A stretch of DNA of 64,000 bases from Methylotenera_A sp040387515 (lineage in GTDB: Bacteria; Pseudomonadota; Gammaproteobacteria; Burkholderiales; Methylophilaceae): positions 1 to 64,000 of the forward strand of contig JAZKDP010000019.1 of NCBI GenBank assembly GCA_040387515.1. The letters are read 5' to 3'. Below, piece after piece: positions 44,528-53,606 of this stretch. The notes under the pieces are model-generated. The model was given only the letters and a program-made list of their open reading frames with translations. It was not told the origin of the DNA and searched no databases. Numbering within the stretch: the first letter of the stretch is position 1; each line of letters opens with the position of its first letter. The position numbers and the translations under genes were made by a program.

Positions 44528-45409
44528 ATGTCCTCTAAAAATCAAACTTTATTTATTTTTTTAGCCCTGTTTTGCACCTATTTCATCTGGGGTTCAACTT
44601 ATTTAGCGATTAAATTTGGCATTGAAAGTTTTCCGCCATTTTTAATGGGTGGCATACGTTTTACGGTGGCTGGTGCTTTGTTATATGTGGTGATGCGTTT
44701 TCTTGGCTCGCCGAATCCGACAAAACAGCAATGGCTGGGTGCTACGGCAGTCGGTATTTTGTTGCCTGCGTTGGGTAACGGAACTGTGTGTTATGTGCAG
44801 CAAACGGTTTCATCCAGCGTGGCGGCGCTTTCTATTGCCACTGCGCCAATCTGGATGGCGATTTTTGCATCCATTTGGGGGCACAAGATAACCCGTCAGG
44901 AATGGATTGGTATTGCGGTTGGCTTGGTAGGGATTGTGCTATTAAATGTGGGCGGTAGTTTGCAAGGTCAGTTATTTAGCGCATTTTTATTGATTTTTGC
45001 AGCTGCCAGTTGGTCGTTTGGCTCGGTTTGGGGTAAGCAATTAAGTATGCCAGCAGGGTTAATGGCGCCAGCATGCCAAATGTTAATGGGCGGCATTGCG
45101 TTACTAATATTCAGCACACTTCAAGGTGAACAATATCCCAGCGTAATCAGCGTAAAATCTTGGGCAGCGATGTTGTTTTTAATTGTTTTGGGTTCGTTGG
45201 TTGCTTATAGCGCTTATCAATATTTGCTTAAAACTGTGCGGCCACTGGTCGCTAGTAGCAATACGTTTGTTAACCCAATCGTGGCATTCGCTGTGGGTAT
45301 TTGGCTGGCAAATGAGCATGTCACCCCAACTGAATATATTGCGCTGGCGGTGATTTTAGTGGGCGTATTTTTAGTCCTTTCTGCAGTCAATGAAAATACA
45401 GAGCGGTAA
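44528..45409 (+). CDS. EamA/DMT-superfamily metabolite exporter
   Basis: This 293-residue inner-membrane protein has about ten helices forming two EamA repeats. The N-terminal signature is YFIWGSTYLAIKFGIESFPP (about 20-39), and the second repeat ends in VVASSNTFVNPIVAF-like residues (about 236-250) followed by the last two helices. Relatives such as YedA/RhaT export amino acids or other metabolites. Its place next to leuA is suggestive of amino-acid traffic, but substrate is not readable from sequence. Confidence 0.9.
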   Translation: MSSKNQTLFIFLALFCTYFIWGSTYLAIKFGIESFPPFLMGGIRFTVAGALLYVVMRFLGSPNPTKQQWLGATAVGILLPALGNGTVCYVQQTVSSSVAALSIATAPIWMAIFASIWGHKITRQEWIGIAVGLVGIVLLNVGGSLQGQLFSAFLLIFAAASWSFGSVWGKQLSMPAGLMAPACQMLMGGIALLIFSTLQGEQYPSVISVKSWAAMLFLIVLGSLVAYSAYQYLLKTVRPLVASSNTFVNPIVAFAVGIWLANEHVTPTEYIALAVILVGVFLVLSAVNENTER

Positions 45410-45513
45410 CTGCGTTGGCTTTTTCTTGCCGTACTATTCGTACTATCTGCGTCAAGCCGCCTTTCTCAACTCTTTATTTTCATTGTCTTAGTTAATTCGT
45501 AACGGAGTAAATT

Positions 45514-46176
45514 TTGAATTTAGCTTTATTTGATCTTGATAACACATTGCTAGCAGGCGATTCAGACTATAACTGGAGCTTGTTTTTAATAGAAGAAGGT
45601 TTATTAGATGCTAAAACGCATCATGACCGCAATGAACAGTTTTACTTGGATTACAAAAGTGGCAATTTGGATATTTTTGCCTTTTTAAAATTTCAGTTAC
45701 AGCCTTTAAGCCAGTATCCTAAAAAATTCTTGGATGAATTACACGTTAAGTATATGGATAAAGTCATTAAGCCGATGATGACGGATAAAGCACAGGATTT
45801 GGTGAATGAGCATAAAGCGGCAGGGGATTTATGCATCGTGATTACCGCTACTAACAGTTTTGTGACCAAGCCAATTGCCACTGCTTATGGCATTGAGCAC
45901 TTAATTGGCACTGACCCGGAAATGGTTGATGGCCAATTTACTGGCGGTGTGAGCGGTGTGCCGAGTTTTCAGGCAGGCAAAGTGACGCGGATTAATGAAT
46001 GGTTGGCGGAAAAAGGCCAAACATTAACTGGCTTTGACAAAAGCTATTTTTATAGTGATTCGCACAACGATTTGCCATTGATGAAATTAGTGACGAATCC
46101 TGTAGCGGTGGATGCGGACGAAACTCTTACCGCATATGCCAAAGCACATAATTGGCCTGCTATTAGTTTACGTTAG
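45514..46176 (+). CDS. HAD-IB family phosphatase (SerB/histidinol-phosphatase-like)
   Basis: This is a 220-residue cytoplasmic hydrolase of the HAD superfamily, subclass IB. Motif I is FDLDNTLLAGDSD (nucleophile Asp7, acid/base Asp9), motif II is the TAT of VITATNSFV, the Lys is in GKVTRINEWL, and motif III/IV is SDSHNDLPLM. Members dephosphorylate phosphoserine, histidinol phosphate or similar compounds; the substrate is open. It starts at TTG (45514) with GGAG ideally spaced upstream, which decides the start. Confidence 0.9.
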   Translation: MNLALFDLDNTLLAGDSDYNWSLFLIEEGLLDAKTHHDRNEQFYLDYKSGNLDIFAFLKFQLQPLSQYPKKFLDELHVKYMDKVIKPMMTDKAQDLVNEHKAAGDLCIVITATNSFVTKPIATAYGIEHLIGTDPEMVDGQFTGGVSGVPSFQAGKVTRINEWLAEKGQTLTGFDKSYFYSDSHNDLPLMKLVTNPVAVDADETLTAYAKAHNWPAISLR

Positions 46177-46360
46177 GATTATTGCCGTTTAATTTAAGCG
46201 GCTACAAGGCGCTTATATCGGATTAATTTAGATGAAAGCGATTGTTTGTTTTGAGCTAAATTTAGGGCTAAGTTAGCACTGTATGTAGTTAAAGTTGGTG
46301 AAAATAGTATGTTAAGTAGGTATTCACTAGTAAATACAGCCTGAATAATTGTTAACGCTA

Positions 46361-47182
46361 TTATTTATTCAATAATACTTGCAGCACAAAACGGCTGCCG
46401 ATATAAGCTAGCAGTAACAGCAAGAAACCGATTAAGGTCAGCTTAATTGCTTTTTTGCCACGCCAGCCGTATTGGTAACGTCCAAATAATAACCAGCCAT
46501 AAATCACCCAAGACGCAATCGAAAAAAGAGTTTTGTGATTCCATTGCAATGGTTTACCAAAAATTTGCTCGCTAAATAACACGCCGCTTATTAATGTTAG
46601 CGTGAGCAAGACAAAACCAACGGTAATCACTCGAAATAATAAGCTTTCCATCACCATTAATGGCGGAAAGCTGGGCAGTTTAATTAATGTGGGTTTGTTG
46701 TGTAGACTACGTTCAGCGATTGTCATTAACAGTGCATGCAAAGCGGCAAATGTGAATAAGCTATAGGCCAGAATCGCAATGCCGATATGCGCCATAAATA
46801 AGCCTTCGTGCGCAGTGGGTAAATAATGATTTTTGATGGCAAAGGCGGGCAGCAAAACAAAAATCGCGGCGGGTGGCAATACAAAAGCTTGCAGGCTATG
46901 TAATTCGTGTTTTAAATCTGTTAACCAATACACCAATACCGTTAGCCAAAAAATGGCCGACAACGCATAGTAAAAACCTAAATTTACACTGCCAACACTA
47001 AAGACATCACGGTATAAAAGCCAGCCATGCAACATTAAGCCCAAGGCAACCATGGCAGAATGCAATTTAAGTGATTGCACATTAGTGACTGATTTGGCGG
47101 TGCGCCAAAAATCCGCAGCAACTGCGATATAAATAAAAGCGACAACCAAATACGGAATGAAATAGTGCATTGAATTTTGCAT
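46361..47182 (-). CDS. YpjD-type cytochrome c assembly family membrane protein
   Basis: This 273-residue, eight-helix inner-membrane protein belongs to the CcsA/CcmC-like heme-handling family. Conserved histidines are seen in LHGWLLYRDVF (about residue 52), a mid-protein EGLFMAHIGIAILAYSLFTF and near the C-terminus QWNHKTLFSIASWVIYGWLL. It is divergent from ffh across about 106 nt, as in many proteobacteria. Its role is probably in heme or cytochrome maturation, but the YpjD subgroup is not well characterised. Confidence 0.9.
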   Translation of the reverse strand: MQNSMHYFIPYLVVAFIYIAVAADFWRTAKSVTNVQSLKLHSAMVALGLMLHGWLLYRDVFSVGSVNLGFYYALSAIFWLTVLVYWLTDLKHELHSLQAFVLPPAAIFVLLPAFAIKNHYLPTAHEGLFMAHIGIAILAYSLFTFAALHALLMTIAERSLHNKPTLIKLPSFPPLMVMESLLFRVITVGFVLLTLTLISGVLFSEQIFGKPLQWNHKTLFSIASWVIYGWLLFGRYQYGWRGKKAIKLTLIGFLLLLLAYIGSRFVLQVLLNK

Positions 47183-47288
47183 ATGACAATTATGGCAAAA
47201 CTCGTCTAATTAGCATAGCTTGATGTAAAATTACTGCAAACTCAGTTAGCAATATCTTTCAGTATCACCTTTGAAGGTAACCCCGAAA

Positions 47289-48653
47289 ATGTTAGAAAAT
47301 TTAACCGGCCGTTTACAAGGCGTCATCAAAAATCTACGTGGCCAAGCACGATTAACAGAAGACAATATCAGTGATGCGATGCGTGAAGTGCGTATGGCGT
47401 TGCTAGAGGCCGATGTGGCTTTGCCTGTGGTGAAAGAGTTTATCAGCCGCGTTAAAGCGCGCGCACAAGGTAAAGAGGTGTTGCAGAGCTTAACGCCGGG
47501 CCAAGCCGTGATTGAAGTAGTCAACGATGAGCTGACGGAGTTAATGGGCAAGGCCAATGTGGGCTTGAATTTAGCCACGCAGCCGCCAGCGATTATCTTG
47601 ATGGCTGGTTTGCAAGGCTCTGGTAAAACAACGACATCGGCCAAGCTGGCCAAACTGCTTAAAGAGCAAAAGAAAAAAGTGTTGTTGGCTAGTGCCGATA
47701 TTTATCGCCCTGCTGCGATTGCGCAATTGCAAACTTTGGCTAAACAGCTGGATATAGATTGTTTTGATAGCAATGCTAATCAAAAGCCCAGTGAAATTGC
47801 GGCATTAACTTTAGAACATGCCAAAAAGAATTATTACGATGTCGTGATTTTTGATACGGCAGGTCGCTTGGGTATTGATGAAGCGATGATGGCGGAAATC
47901 AAGGCGCTACATACACAATTAAATCCGATTGAAACATTGTTTGTCGTAGATGCGATGCAGGGCCAGGATGCGGTAAATACCGCCAAGGCTTTTGGTGAAA
48001 CGTTGCCATTAACCGGCGTGGTGCTAACTAAGTTAGATGGCGATGCGCGCGGAGGTGCGGCTTTATCTGTGCGGCATGTAACAGGTCAGCCGATTAAATT
48101 TATCGGTGTAAGTGAAAAAGTCGATGGTTTAGAGCCATTCTATCCAGAACGCATGGCTGGTCGTATATTGGGCATGGGCGATGTGCTGGGCTTGATTGAG
48201 CAAGCGCATAAAAATGTCGATATGGCCGAAGCGAAAAAAGTCGCAGATAAAATCAAATCGGGCAGTAAATTTGATTTGGAAGACTTTAAAAGCCAAATGA
48301 GTCAAATGCGCAAAATGGGTGGCATGGGCGCACTAATGGATAAAATGCCAGCACAAATGGCCAGCATGGCAGCCAAGGTGAACAATGAGGATGCAGATAA
48401 ATCACTGCGCCGTATTGAAGGTATTATCAACAGCATGACGCCGCTTGAGCGTCGCAAACCAGAGCTGATTAAAGCTACACGTAAAAAACGTATTGCTGCG
48501 GGCAGTGGCGTGCAAGTGCAAGAAGTGAACCGTCTATTAAAGCAGTTTGAAGAAACGCAAAAGATGATGAAAATGTTTAGCAAAGGCGGCATGGCAAAAA
48601 TGATGCGCGGTATGGGTGGCATGATGGGCGGTAAATTGCCAGGAATGCGTTAA
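47289..48653 (+). CDS. ffh: Signal recognition particle protein Ffh
   Basis: Ffh binds signal sequences and 4.5S RNA to target membrane proteins. The 454-residue protein has the N domain (MLENLTGRLQGVIKNLRGQ), the GTPase G domain with GLQGSGKTTTSAKL (about 107-120), DTAGRLGIDE, TKLDGDARGGAAL, and a methionine-rich M domain (about 315-454) ending GGKLPGMR. The ATG at 47289 gives the conserved N-terminus; an in-frame TTG six codons upstream would overlap the AAGGT ribosome-binding site. The 248-nt gap that follows holds a tRNA promoter. Confidence 0.98.
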   Translation: MLENLTGRLQGVIKNLRGQARLTEDNISDAMREVRMALLEADVALPVVKEFISRVKARAQGKEVLQSLTPGQAVIEVVNDELTELMGKANVGLNLATQPPAIILMAGLQGSGKTTTSAKLAKLLKEQKKKVLLASADIYRPAAIAQLQTLAKQLDIDCFDSNANQKPSEIAALTLEHAKKNYYDVVIFDTAGRLGIDEAMMAEIKALHTQLNPIETLFVVDAMQGQDAVNTAKAFGETLPLTGVVLTKLDGDARGGAALSVRHVTGQPIKFIGVSEKVDGLEPFYPERMAGRILGMGDVLGLIEQAHKNVDMAEAKKVADKIKSGSKFDLEDFKSQMSQMRKMGGMGALMDKMPAQMASMAAKVNNEDADKSLRRIEGIINSMTPLERRKPELIKATRKKRIAAGSGVQVQEVNRLLKQFEETQKMMKMFSKGGMAKMMRGMGGMMGGKLPGMR

Positions 48654-48789
48654 GATATTTAAAGTATTTTTATATAAAAATCTCTAATTAAATGTCAGTT
48701 AATAAGCTTGAGAAAGTGTTGTAGTTTTAAAGTGCGCGCGTGCCAAAAAATAAAGAATATAAAAAGTTAATTTATTTAGCAGGTTGTCA

Positions 48790-48818
48790 TTGACCAAAGC
48801 CCGAGTTTCTTGCATAAT
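48790..48818 (+). promoter_or_regulatory. Promoter of tRNA-Lys
   Basis: TTGACC (48790-48795) and CATAAT (48813-48818) are 17 nt apart and followed by a GCGCCC discriminator, the usual look of a stringently controlled stable-RNA promoter. The predicted start leaves a leader of about 75 nt before the tRNA. Confidence 0.7.
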
Positions 48819-48901
48819 TGCGCCCTTTCGTAGGTAAAGCAAAAGCAATTCAAACTGCTTACGAATTAAGTAGCAATATCCAGTATTACCCGTTTCACAA
48901 T

Positions 48902-48977
48902 GGGGCGTTAGCTCAGCTGGTAGAGCAGCGGACTTTTAATCCGTTTGTCGTGGGTTCGATCCCCGCACGCCCTACCA
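48902..48977 (+). tRNA. tRNA-Lys (anticodon TTT), CCA encoded
   Basis: The 76-nt sequence starts GGGGCGTTAGCTCAGCTGG and ends with the matching ACGCCCT, discriminator A and encoded CCA. The anticodon loop CTTTTAA gives anticodon TTT. D and T arms are canonical (GGTTCGATCC). It has its own promoter and terminator. Confidence 0.97.
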
Positions 48978-49008
48978 ATTCCATGTTTTAGATTGTCCTA
49001 GAACATAC

Positions 49009-49037
49009 AAAAAACCAGCCTAAGTGCTGGTTTTTTT
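49009..49037 (+). terminator. Terminator of tRNA-Lys
   Basis: AAAAAACCAGC and GCTGGTTTTTT pair over 11 bp with a 6-nt loop and end in a seven-T run (49031-49037). Confidence 0.92.
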
Positions 49038-49549
49038 ATTGCCTTTCTCTCTCAATGTCTAAAGTTGTTTTACGCAATCTAGTGACTCGCTGGGAGTATC
49101 TCCATAGATAGCTGCAAATAGTTTTGAGGTAATCGTTAGAGCATAGCTTAAAAGTGATGCTGCAGACCTCTACCAAAAACTAAACGGGAGACTTCCGACT
49201 TCGCGCACACTCATTGCTACGTTAGCACGCAGTGAGGCGTGTTGTCGCTCCGAATGAAAGATGCCCTCACACCCTAGCATCTCGCGCTTATCTGCAATTC
49301 TGGAATATGGCAGACTGCCAGATAATGTTCCGCCACGCTCGGGTTGATTTGCTGCTTGAGGTTCTATAATGCTATTTAGATCCGACTCAGATGCGCGAAC
49401 GATGTCGCTACATATTCTGTGTTCTGCATGGGTTATTTAAGTTCTTTTCAGTGAGTATCAGCATTTGAATATAGTTGAAATATTCTCACCATGAGTAACG
49501 AATCTGGCCGCTAAATTTTTTATTTATGGGTAAAACCCAAATGCATTAA
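49038..49549. other. Intergenic region with an unassigned minus-strand open stretch
   Basis: No convincing gene is seen in these 512 nt. On the minus strand the frame from 49436 down to a stop at 49170-49172 is open for over 80 codons but has no start codon until near its end. It reads through PYSRIADKREMLGCEGIF and HASLRANVAMSVREVGS, which I do not recognise. It is locally more GC-rich than the flanks and may be a remnant of an element or gene. Confidence 0.4.
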
Positions 49550-51148
49550 TTAATACACATCACGACGGTATCGCCCTGATGCGATTAATGTAGATAATGT
49601 GGCTTCGCCAAGAATCTCAAGCAACTCAGTGTGCACTGCGGGTGCCATGCCGCTGGCACTGCCACAAACGTAAATTGCTGCGCCGTTTTTGACCCAGTTT
49701 GCTATATCTGTTGCTGATGATTTTACAATGTCCTGCACATAAATACGCTCTGCTTGGTCTCTTGAGAATGCGGTTTCGAACTTAGTTAATAGACCTTGAT
49801 TCTGCCAAACGTATAACTCATCTTTAAAGTAAAAATCATACTTGGTATTACGCTCACCAAAGATGAGCCAATTGTTGCCTTGCCCTGACGCCACGCGCGC
49901 TTTTAGATGCGCTCTTAAGCCTGCAATTCCTGTACCGTTACCGATTAAGATTAGTGGTATATCAGTTAATGGCGGATGAAATGCTGTGTTCTCACGTATA
50001 CGTAAGGCGATATCGCCATTTATTGCTGAATATTCCGTTAACCAACCAGAACCAATGCCTAATCTGCCATCTGTATAATGTGTCTGGCGAATAAGCAGCT
50101 CAAGGCTGCCATCTTGTGGGATAGAGGCAATGGAATATTCGCGATGCGGTAATGTTTTTAATGTGAACAAAATCGCTTCGGCATCCATATTGGCTAAATC
50201 TTGAAAGCCAATTTCATCGTGCGGTAGTAGTTTATCTAGCAAGGCCTCTGCAATAGTTATGCTTTCGGATTTGACTTTGACTGAACCATCCAACCCGAGG
50301 TGATTGAGAAATATGTTCACTAATTTTGGTGAGTTGCGTGGCCCGATTTCTGCAATATCACCCGCTTGCCAGCGCATATTTTTCTTTTGCGTAGATAAGC
50401 TTAAATGGTAAACGGGCGCGCCCACACTGCCTTTATTCAGTTGCGTGCGGCTGGTTAGTTTCCAACGTTGATAGTCTGGTGTTTTCCAATCAGCCATTTC
50501 GGTGTCTTTAGCCAGAACGCCTAACTGGTATTGCCAATGCCTTAATGCCCCATCGTCATTGCGGTCGACTTCAACTATGTCGAATAAAGGCATGGCATGC
50601 GCGTGCTGTAGCCATGTATCAAGCGTGTGCCCGAAACCGCAAAAATGCGTGTAGCTCGCATCGCCTAAAGCTAAGATGCCGTATTTAAGATTGGGGAAAC
50701 CTGCATCTTTATGCATGACTTTACTCAAGAATTCGCGAGCATTATCTGGTGCGTCTCCTTCACCAGTCGTGCTGACGACAAATAAAACACGGGTGAATTT
50801 CTGTAGCATCTCAATATCGATTGCTGAGAGCGAATGTATTTCGACAGTTAATCCTGCAGTTTTTAACGATTCTGCTGTTTTTTGAGCAAGCTGTTCGGCA
50901 TTGCCAGTTTGGCTGGCGTATGCCACCAGAATGCTATTCTCATCACGCAGATTTAAGTCTGTGTTAACTTGATTTTTTCCCAGCAGATTTTGAGCCATTC
51001 TTTTCTTGTAGCGCCAAATAATCCAGCCACAGAAGAGTAGATAAAGTGCAACAACTATAAGTGCATTGATGGTGTGAGACATGCCCATGCTGGCAGTATA
51101 AGATGGATTAGCGATTAACAGGCTTAAGCCTGCAAATAGATATTTCAT
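49550..51148 (-). CDS. Membrane-anchored flavodoxin/FAD/NADPH reductase (CysJ-like)
   Basis: This 532-residue diflavin reductase has the cytochrome-P450-reductase layout: flavodoxin-like FMN domain (ILVAYASQTGNAEQLAQ, about 72-88), FAD domain with REYSIAS, NADPH domain with GNGTGIAGLRAHL, and the C-terminal RYRRDVY that ends CysJ-type enzymes. Unlike CysJ it has hydrophobic N-terminal segments (about 1-20 and 26-48) followed by RYKKR, which places the catalytic part in the cytosol by the positive-inside rule. No sulfite reductase beta gene is adjacent. As last gene of the Fur-controlled cluster it probably draws electrons from NADPH for a periplasmic acceptor. It overlaps apbE by 4 nt (ATGA). 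Confidence 0.88.
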   Translation of the reverse strand: MKYLFAGLSLLIANPSYTASMGMSHTINALIVVALYLLFCGWIIWRYKKRMAQNLLGKNQVNTDLNLRDENSILVAYASQTGNAEQLAQKTAESLKTAGLTVEIHSLSAIDIEMLQKFTRVLFVVSTTGEGDAPDNAREFLSKVMHKDAGFPNLKYGILALGDASYTHFCGFGHTLDTWLQHAHAMPLFDIVEVDRNDDGALRHWQYQLGVLAKDTEMADWKTPDYQRWKLTSRTQLNKGSVGAPVYHLSLSTQKKNMRWQAGDIAEIGPRNSPKLVNIFLNHLGLDGSVKVKSESITIAEALLDKLLPHDEIGFQDLANMDAEAILFTLKTLPHREYSIASIPQDGSLELLIRQTHYTDGRLGIGSGWLTEYSAINGDIALRIRENTAFHPPLTDIPLILIGNGTGIAGLRAHLKARVASGQGNNWLIFGERNTKYDFYFKDELYVWQNQGLLTKFETAFSRDQAERIYVQDIVKSSATDIANWVKNGAAIYVCGSASGMAPAVHTELLEILGEATLSTLIASGRYRRDVY

Positions 51149-52158
51149 TCCAGCATCGCCATTAATTTGGGAGAAAGGTGCTCTTCAAAACCTTCTGCTT
51201 TGTGTTCAATCAATAAAACTGCAATATCTTTTTGCTTAGCGTATGCCAGCGCAGCTTTAACGCCCATGACTGTGAAAGCCGTTGCCAGCGCATCCGCAAC
51301 CATGCACTCTGCATGCAGTACGGTGACGGAAACCAATGCGTTGGTAGCACGCTCAATGGGAAAGCCAGTTCGCGGATCAATGGTATGTGCATAGCGCTTG
51401 CCTTGATAATCAAAATAGCGCCGATAATCGCCAGATGTCGCAACCGCCAAGCCATGTAGGGCAGCGATTGATTCTGTGACTGATGAAGCAGAGGCATCGG
51501 GCGAAGTTTCAAGTGCAATCCACCAAGGTTGCCCATCGGGCTTAATGCCAGCGCCATATAGCTCTCCACCAACTTCTATCAGGTAGTTTTCTATGTCTGT
51601 ATCAGTCAGCACATGTGCAATCCTATCGACGCTGTAGCCTTTTGCGATACCTGAAAAATCAACATAAACATTGCCAGGTTGCAAGGCACGCATGGATTCG
51701 TTATCCAATTGCAGTTTTTGCCAACCACAGTCTGCATGTAATGTTTTTACTTCTATAGCATCAGGTGGAGATGTTCTTTCGCCATTTGGACCAAATCCCC
51801 ATAAATTGACTAGTGGGCCAATAGTTGGGTCAAATGCGCCATCAGTTTCTGCGGCAATTTTTAATGCGCAATCCAGCACCTTAAAAAATGGCGCTGGTAA
51901 AATATGCCAAGTATTCGCATCAGCACGATTGAAAACACTGAGATTTGAATCTTCTTGCCATGTGCTCATTTGCGCTACAACAAGATTCAACTCGCGTTGA
52001 ATAAGCGCACGAACATCATCATCGGTTTGTTGATTCGTATTGACAAAACGGACAGCCCAACTTGTTCCCATGGACTGTCCGGTGAGCGTATGTATCTCCC
52101 CAATTGGTAATTGCTGCGGTAATGTTTGCAGGCTTTGCGGAATTAATACGCGGCGCAT
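51145..52158 (-). CDS. apbE: FAD:protein FMN transferase (ApbE)
   Basis: ApbE transfers FMN from FAD onto a Thr or Ser in a [ST]GA[ST] motif of target proteins. The 337-residue protein has the family markers GQSMGTSWAVRF (about 28-39), AFDPTIGPLVNLWGFGP, VDFSGIAKGYSVDRIA (about 164-179) and HTIDPRTGFP near residue 260. Unusually, no signal peptide or lipobox is visible at the N-terminus (MRRVLIPQSLQTLPQQL), although most ApbE proteins are exported. The likely target is the DUF2271 protein two genes upstream. It starts 4 nt after the DUF4198 stop and overlaps the reductase gene. Confidence 0.94.
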   Translation of the reverse strand: MRRVLIPQSLQTLPQQLPIGEIHTLTGQSMGTSWAVRFVNTNQQTDDDVRALIQRELNLVVAQMSTWQEDSNLSVFNRADANTWHILPAPFFKVLDCALKIAAETDGAFDPTIGPLVNLWGFGPNGERTSPPDAIEVKTLHADCGWQKLQLDNESMRALQPGNVYVDFSGIAKGYSVDRIAHVLTDTDIENYLIEVGGELYGAGIKPDGQPWWIALETSPDASASSVTESIAALHGLAVATSGDYRRYFDYQGKRYAHTIDPRTGFPIERATNALVSVTVLHAECMVADALATAFTVMGVKAALAYAKQKDIAVLLIEHKAEGFEEHLSPKLMAMLE

Positions 52159-52162
52159 CAGC

Positions 52163-52975
52163 TTACTGCGGCAATACTTCCAGCGTCAGCACATAAGCTA
52201 AACCGCGCTCTTTAGCGAGCTTGTTTGAAACATTATTATCTTTGAAATCAGCATCAAGCCAGTACAAACCAGCTTCCTGCAAAGTCACTTTCACTTTGCC
52301 GTTTTTATCGGTTTTGTATTTCTTCTCATCTAGCTTGTTTCTGTAACGTGTTTGGTTGCGAATCATCTCAACTTCAACGCCTTCGGTCGGTTTGCCATCC
52401 ACAAGGAACGTAAACTCAACAGGCTCACCAACCACTAAATCATTAGGATGTGTGGCCGAGACTAATTCAAGACCACTACCTGTTGTCTTTAATGTTGAAG
52501 GCTTGCCGACAGTGATAAAGTTTTCCATGCGACTGATTGATTCAGTGACTTTTAGCTCTTTTGCATCTGCAGGTACTTCCTTCGCTAAAGCTTCAGCCGT
52601 GCCCATAAAACGTTTAGGCTTATTCTCTGCATCTTTCCAGTTTGCTCTAAAGCCAGAGCGCACAAGTTCTAAACGATACGTACCAGTTTGTTCTAGTTTT
52701 GCATCAAAAACCGTACGTAGCTCGCCTTTCATCACATTAACCGGTGGCACTTTGCTGCCATCGGGCGCAATAATTGATAGTGCATCGATCACAAGCGGAC
52801 GATGATCAATTAGGAATGGCACGCTTGATGATGCTGCGTCAAAAGTCACAAATTGAGGCGCAGATAAAACTGAACTTGAAGAGGTGATCCAAACGCCATG
52901 TGCATGCACAACAGAAGCTGACATGCCAATTGCCAAAGATAATAAAGCGGACTGTAGTTTTATTTGGAGTTTCAT
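52163..52975 (-). CDS. DUF4198 periplasmic protein
   Basis: This is a 270-residue exported protein with a signal peptide (about 1-25, ending VVHAHG) and Ig-like beta domains: HGVWITSSSSVLSAPQFV near the mature N-terminus, then a C-terminal domain with VGEPVEFTFLVDGKPTEGVE and DKNGKVKVTLQEAGLYWLDA (about 180-250). DUF4198 proteins accompany metal-uptake or flavin electron-transfer genes in the periplasm, with no established activity. It is the third gene of the Fur-controlled cluster, 27 nt after DUF2271. Confidence 0.88.
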   Translation of the reverse strand: MKLQIKLQSALLSLAIGMSASVVHAHGVWITSSSSVLSAPQFVTFDAASSSVPFLIDHRPLVIDALSIIAPDGSKVPPVNVMKGELRTVFDAKLEQTGTYRLELVRSGFRANWKDAENKPKRFMGTAEALAKEVPADAKELKVTESISRMENFITVGKPSTLKTTGSGLELVSATHPNDLVVGEPVEFTFLVDGKPTEGVEVEMIRNQTRYRNKLDEKKYKTDKNGKVKVTLQEAGLYWLDADFKDNNVSNKLAKERGLAYVLTLEVLPQ

Positions 52976-53001
52976 AGTGATTCCTTAAAATAATTTAAAA
53001 G

Positions 53002-53562
53002 TTAGGGCTTAAGCTCTACAACAACATCGCCAAGCTCTTCTTGACCACTTGATTTTGCAGTCACCGCTTTTTGTACAGGCCATGTGAATGGCACACGGAC
53101 CAACTCGCGTCCGCCTTTTTCGCGGGCAGATTCAACCACCACGTTATATTGGCCAGCTGGCAAATTACCTAATGGAGATTTGCCTTCAACAAAGCTTAAC
53201 TTCTGCTCGCCAACAGGGCGGGTTGCACCTGTCACACCATCTAATGGCATCGCTTGATCGCGACCACTTTTACGCCACCATTGACGCAAGTCTTTCAGCC
53301 ATTTATCACTTTGCTCGCCCTTGTCAGTTTTCTTTTGGCTATACCAAACAGCCAAGTTTTTTTCGACGGTTTGGTCAGGTTTTTCAATCCAAATTGCCAC
53401 ATAAGGGCGGTGATATTCAGCCGAATTGATTTGGGGAAGCGTCACTTTAAGATTGATTTCCCCAGCGACAGCTTGACCAGCGAACATGCCAGCAATTAGA
53501 GCGGGCAATAAAGCCGGTGCTAAAGCTGGTAAAGATATAAATTCAGGAACCCATTTACGCAT
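53002..53562 (-). CDS. DUF2271 periplasmic protein with an FMN-attachment motif
   Basis: This 186-residue exported protein has a signal peptide (about 1-33, ending GQAVAG). The beta-rich mature part includes RPYVAIWIEKPDQTVEKNLA, WLKDLRQWWRKSG and, at 108-116, DGVTGATRP. The TGAT within it (Thr111-Thr114) fits the [ST]GA[ST] motif in which ApbE attaches FMN to the last Thr, as in NqrC and RnfG. An apbE gene in the same operon supports flavinylation. The protein would then be a periplasmic one-electron flavin carrier, for instance to ferric complexes. This is inference from motif and context. Confidence 0.85.
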   Translation of the reverse strand: MRKWVPEFISLPALAPALLPALIAGMFAGQAVAGEINLKVTLPQINSAEYHRPYVAIWIEKPDQTVEKNLAVWYSQKKTDKGEQSDKWLKDLRQWWRKSGRDQAMPLDGVTGATRPVGEQKLSFVEGKSPLGNLPAGQYNVVVESAREKGGRELVRVPFTWPVQKAVTAKSSGQEELGDVVVELKP

Positions 53563-53606
53563 TGACGATATCTCCTATAACTTAATGAAAAAATAAACTG
53601 AATTGA

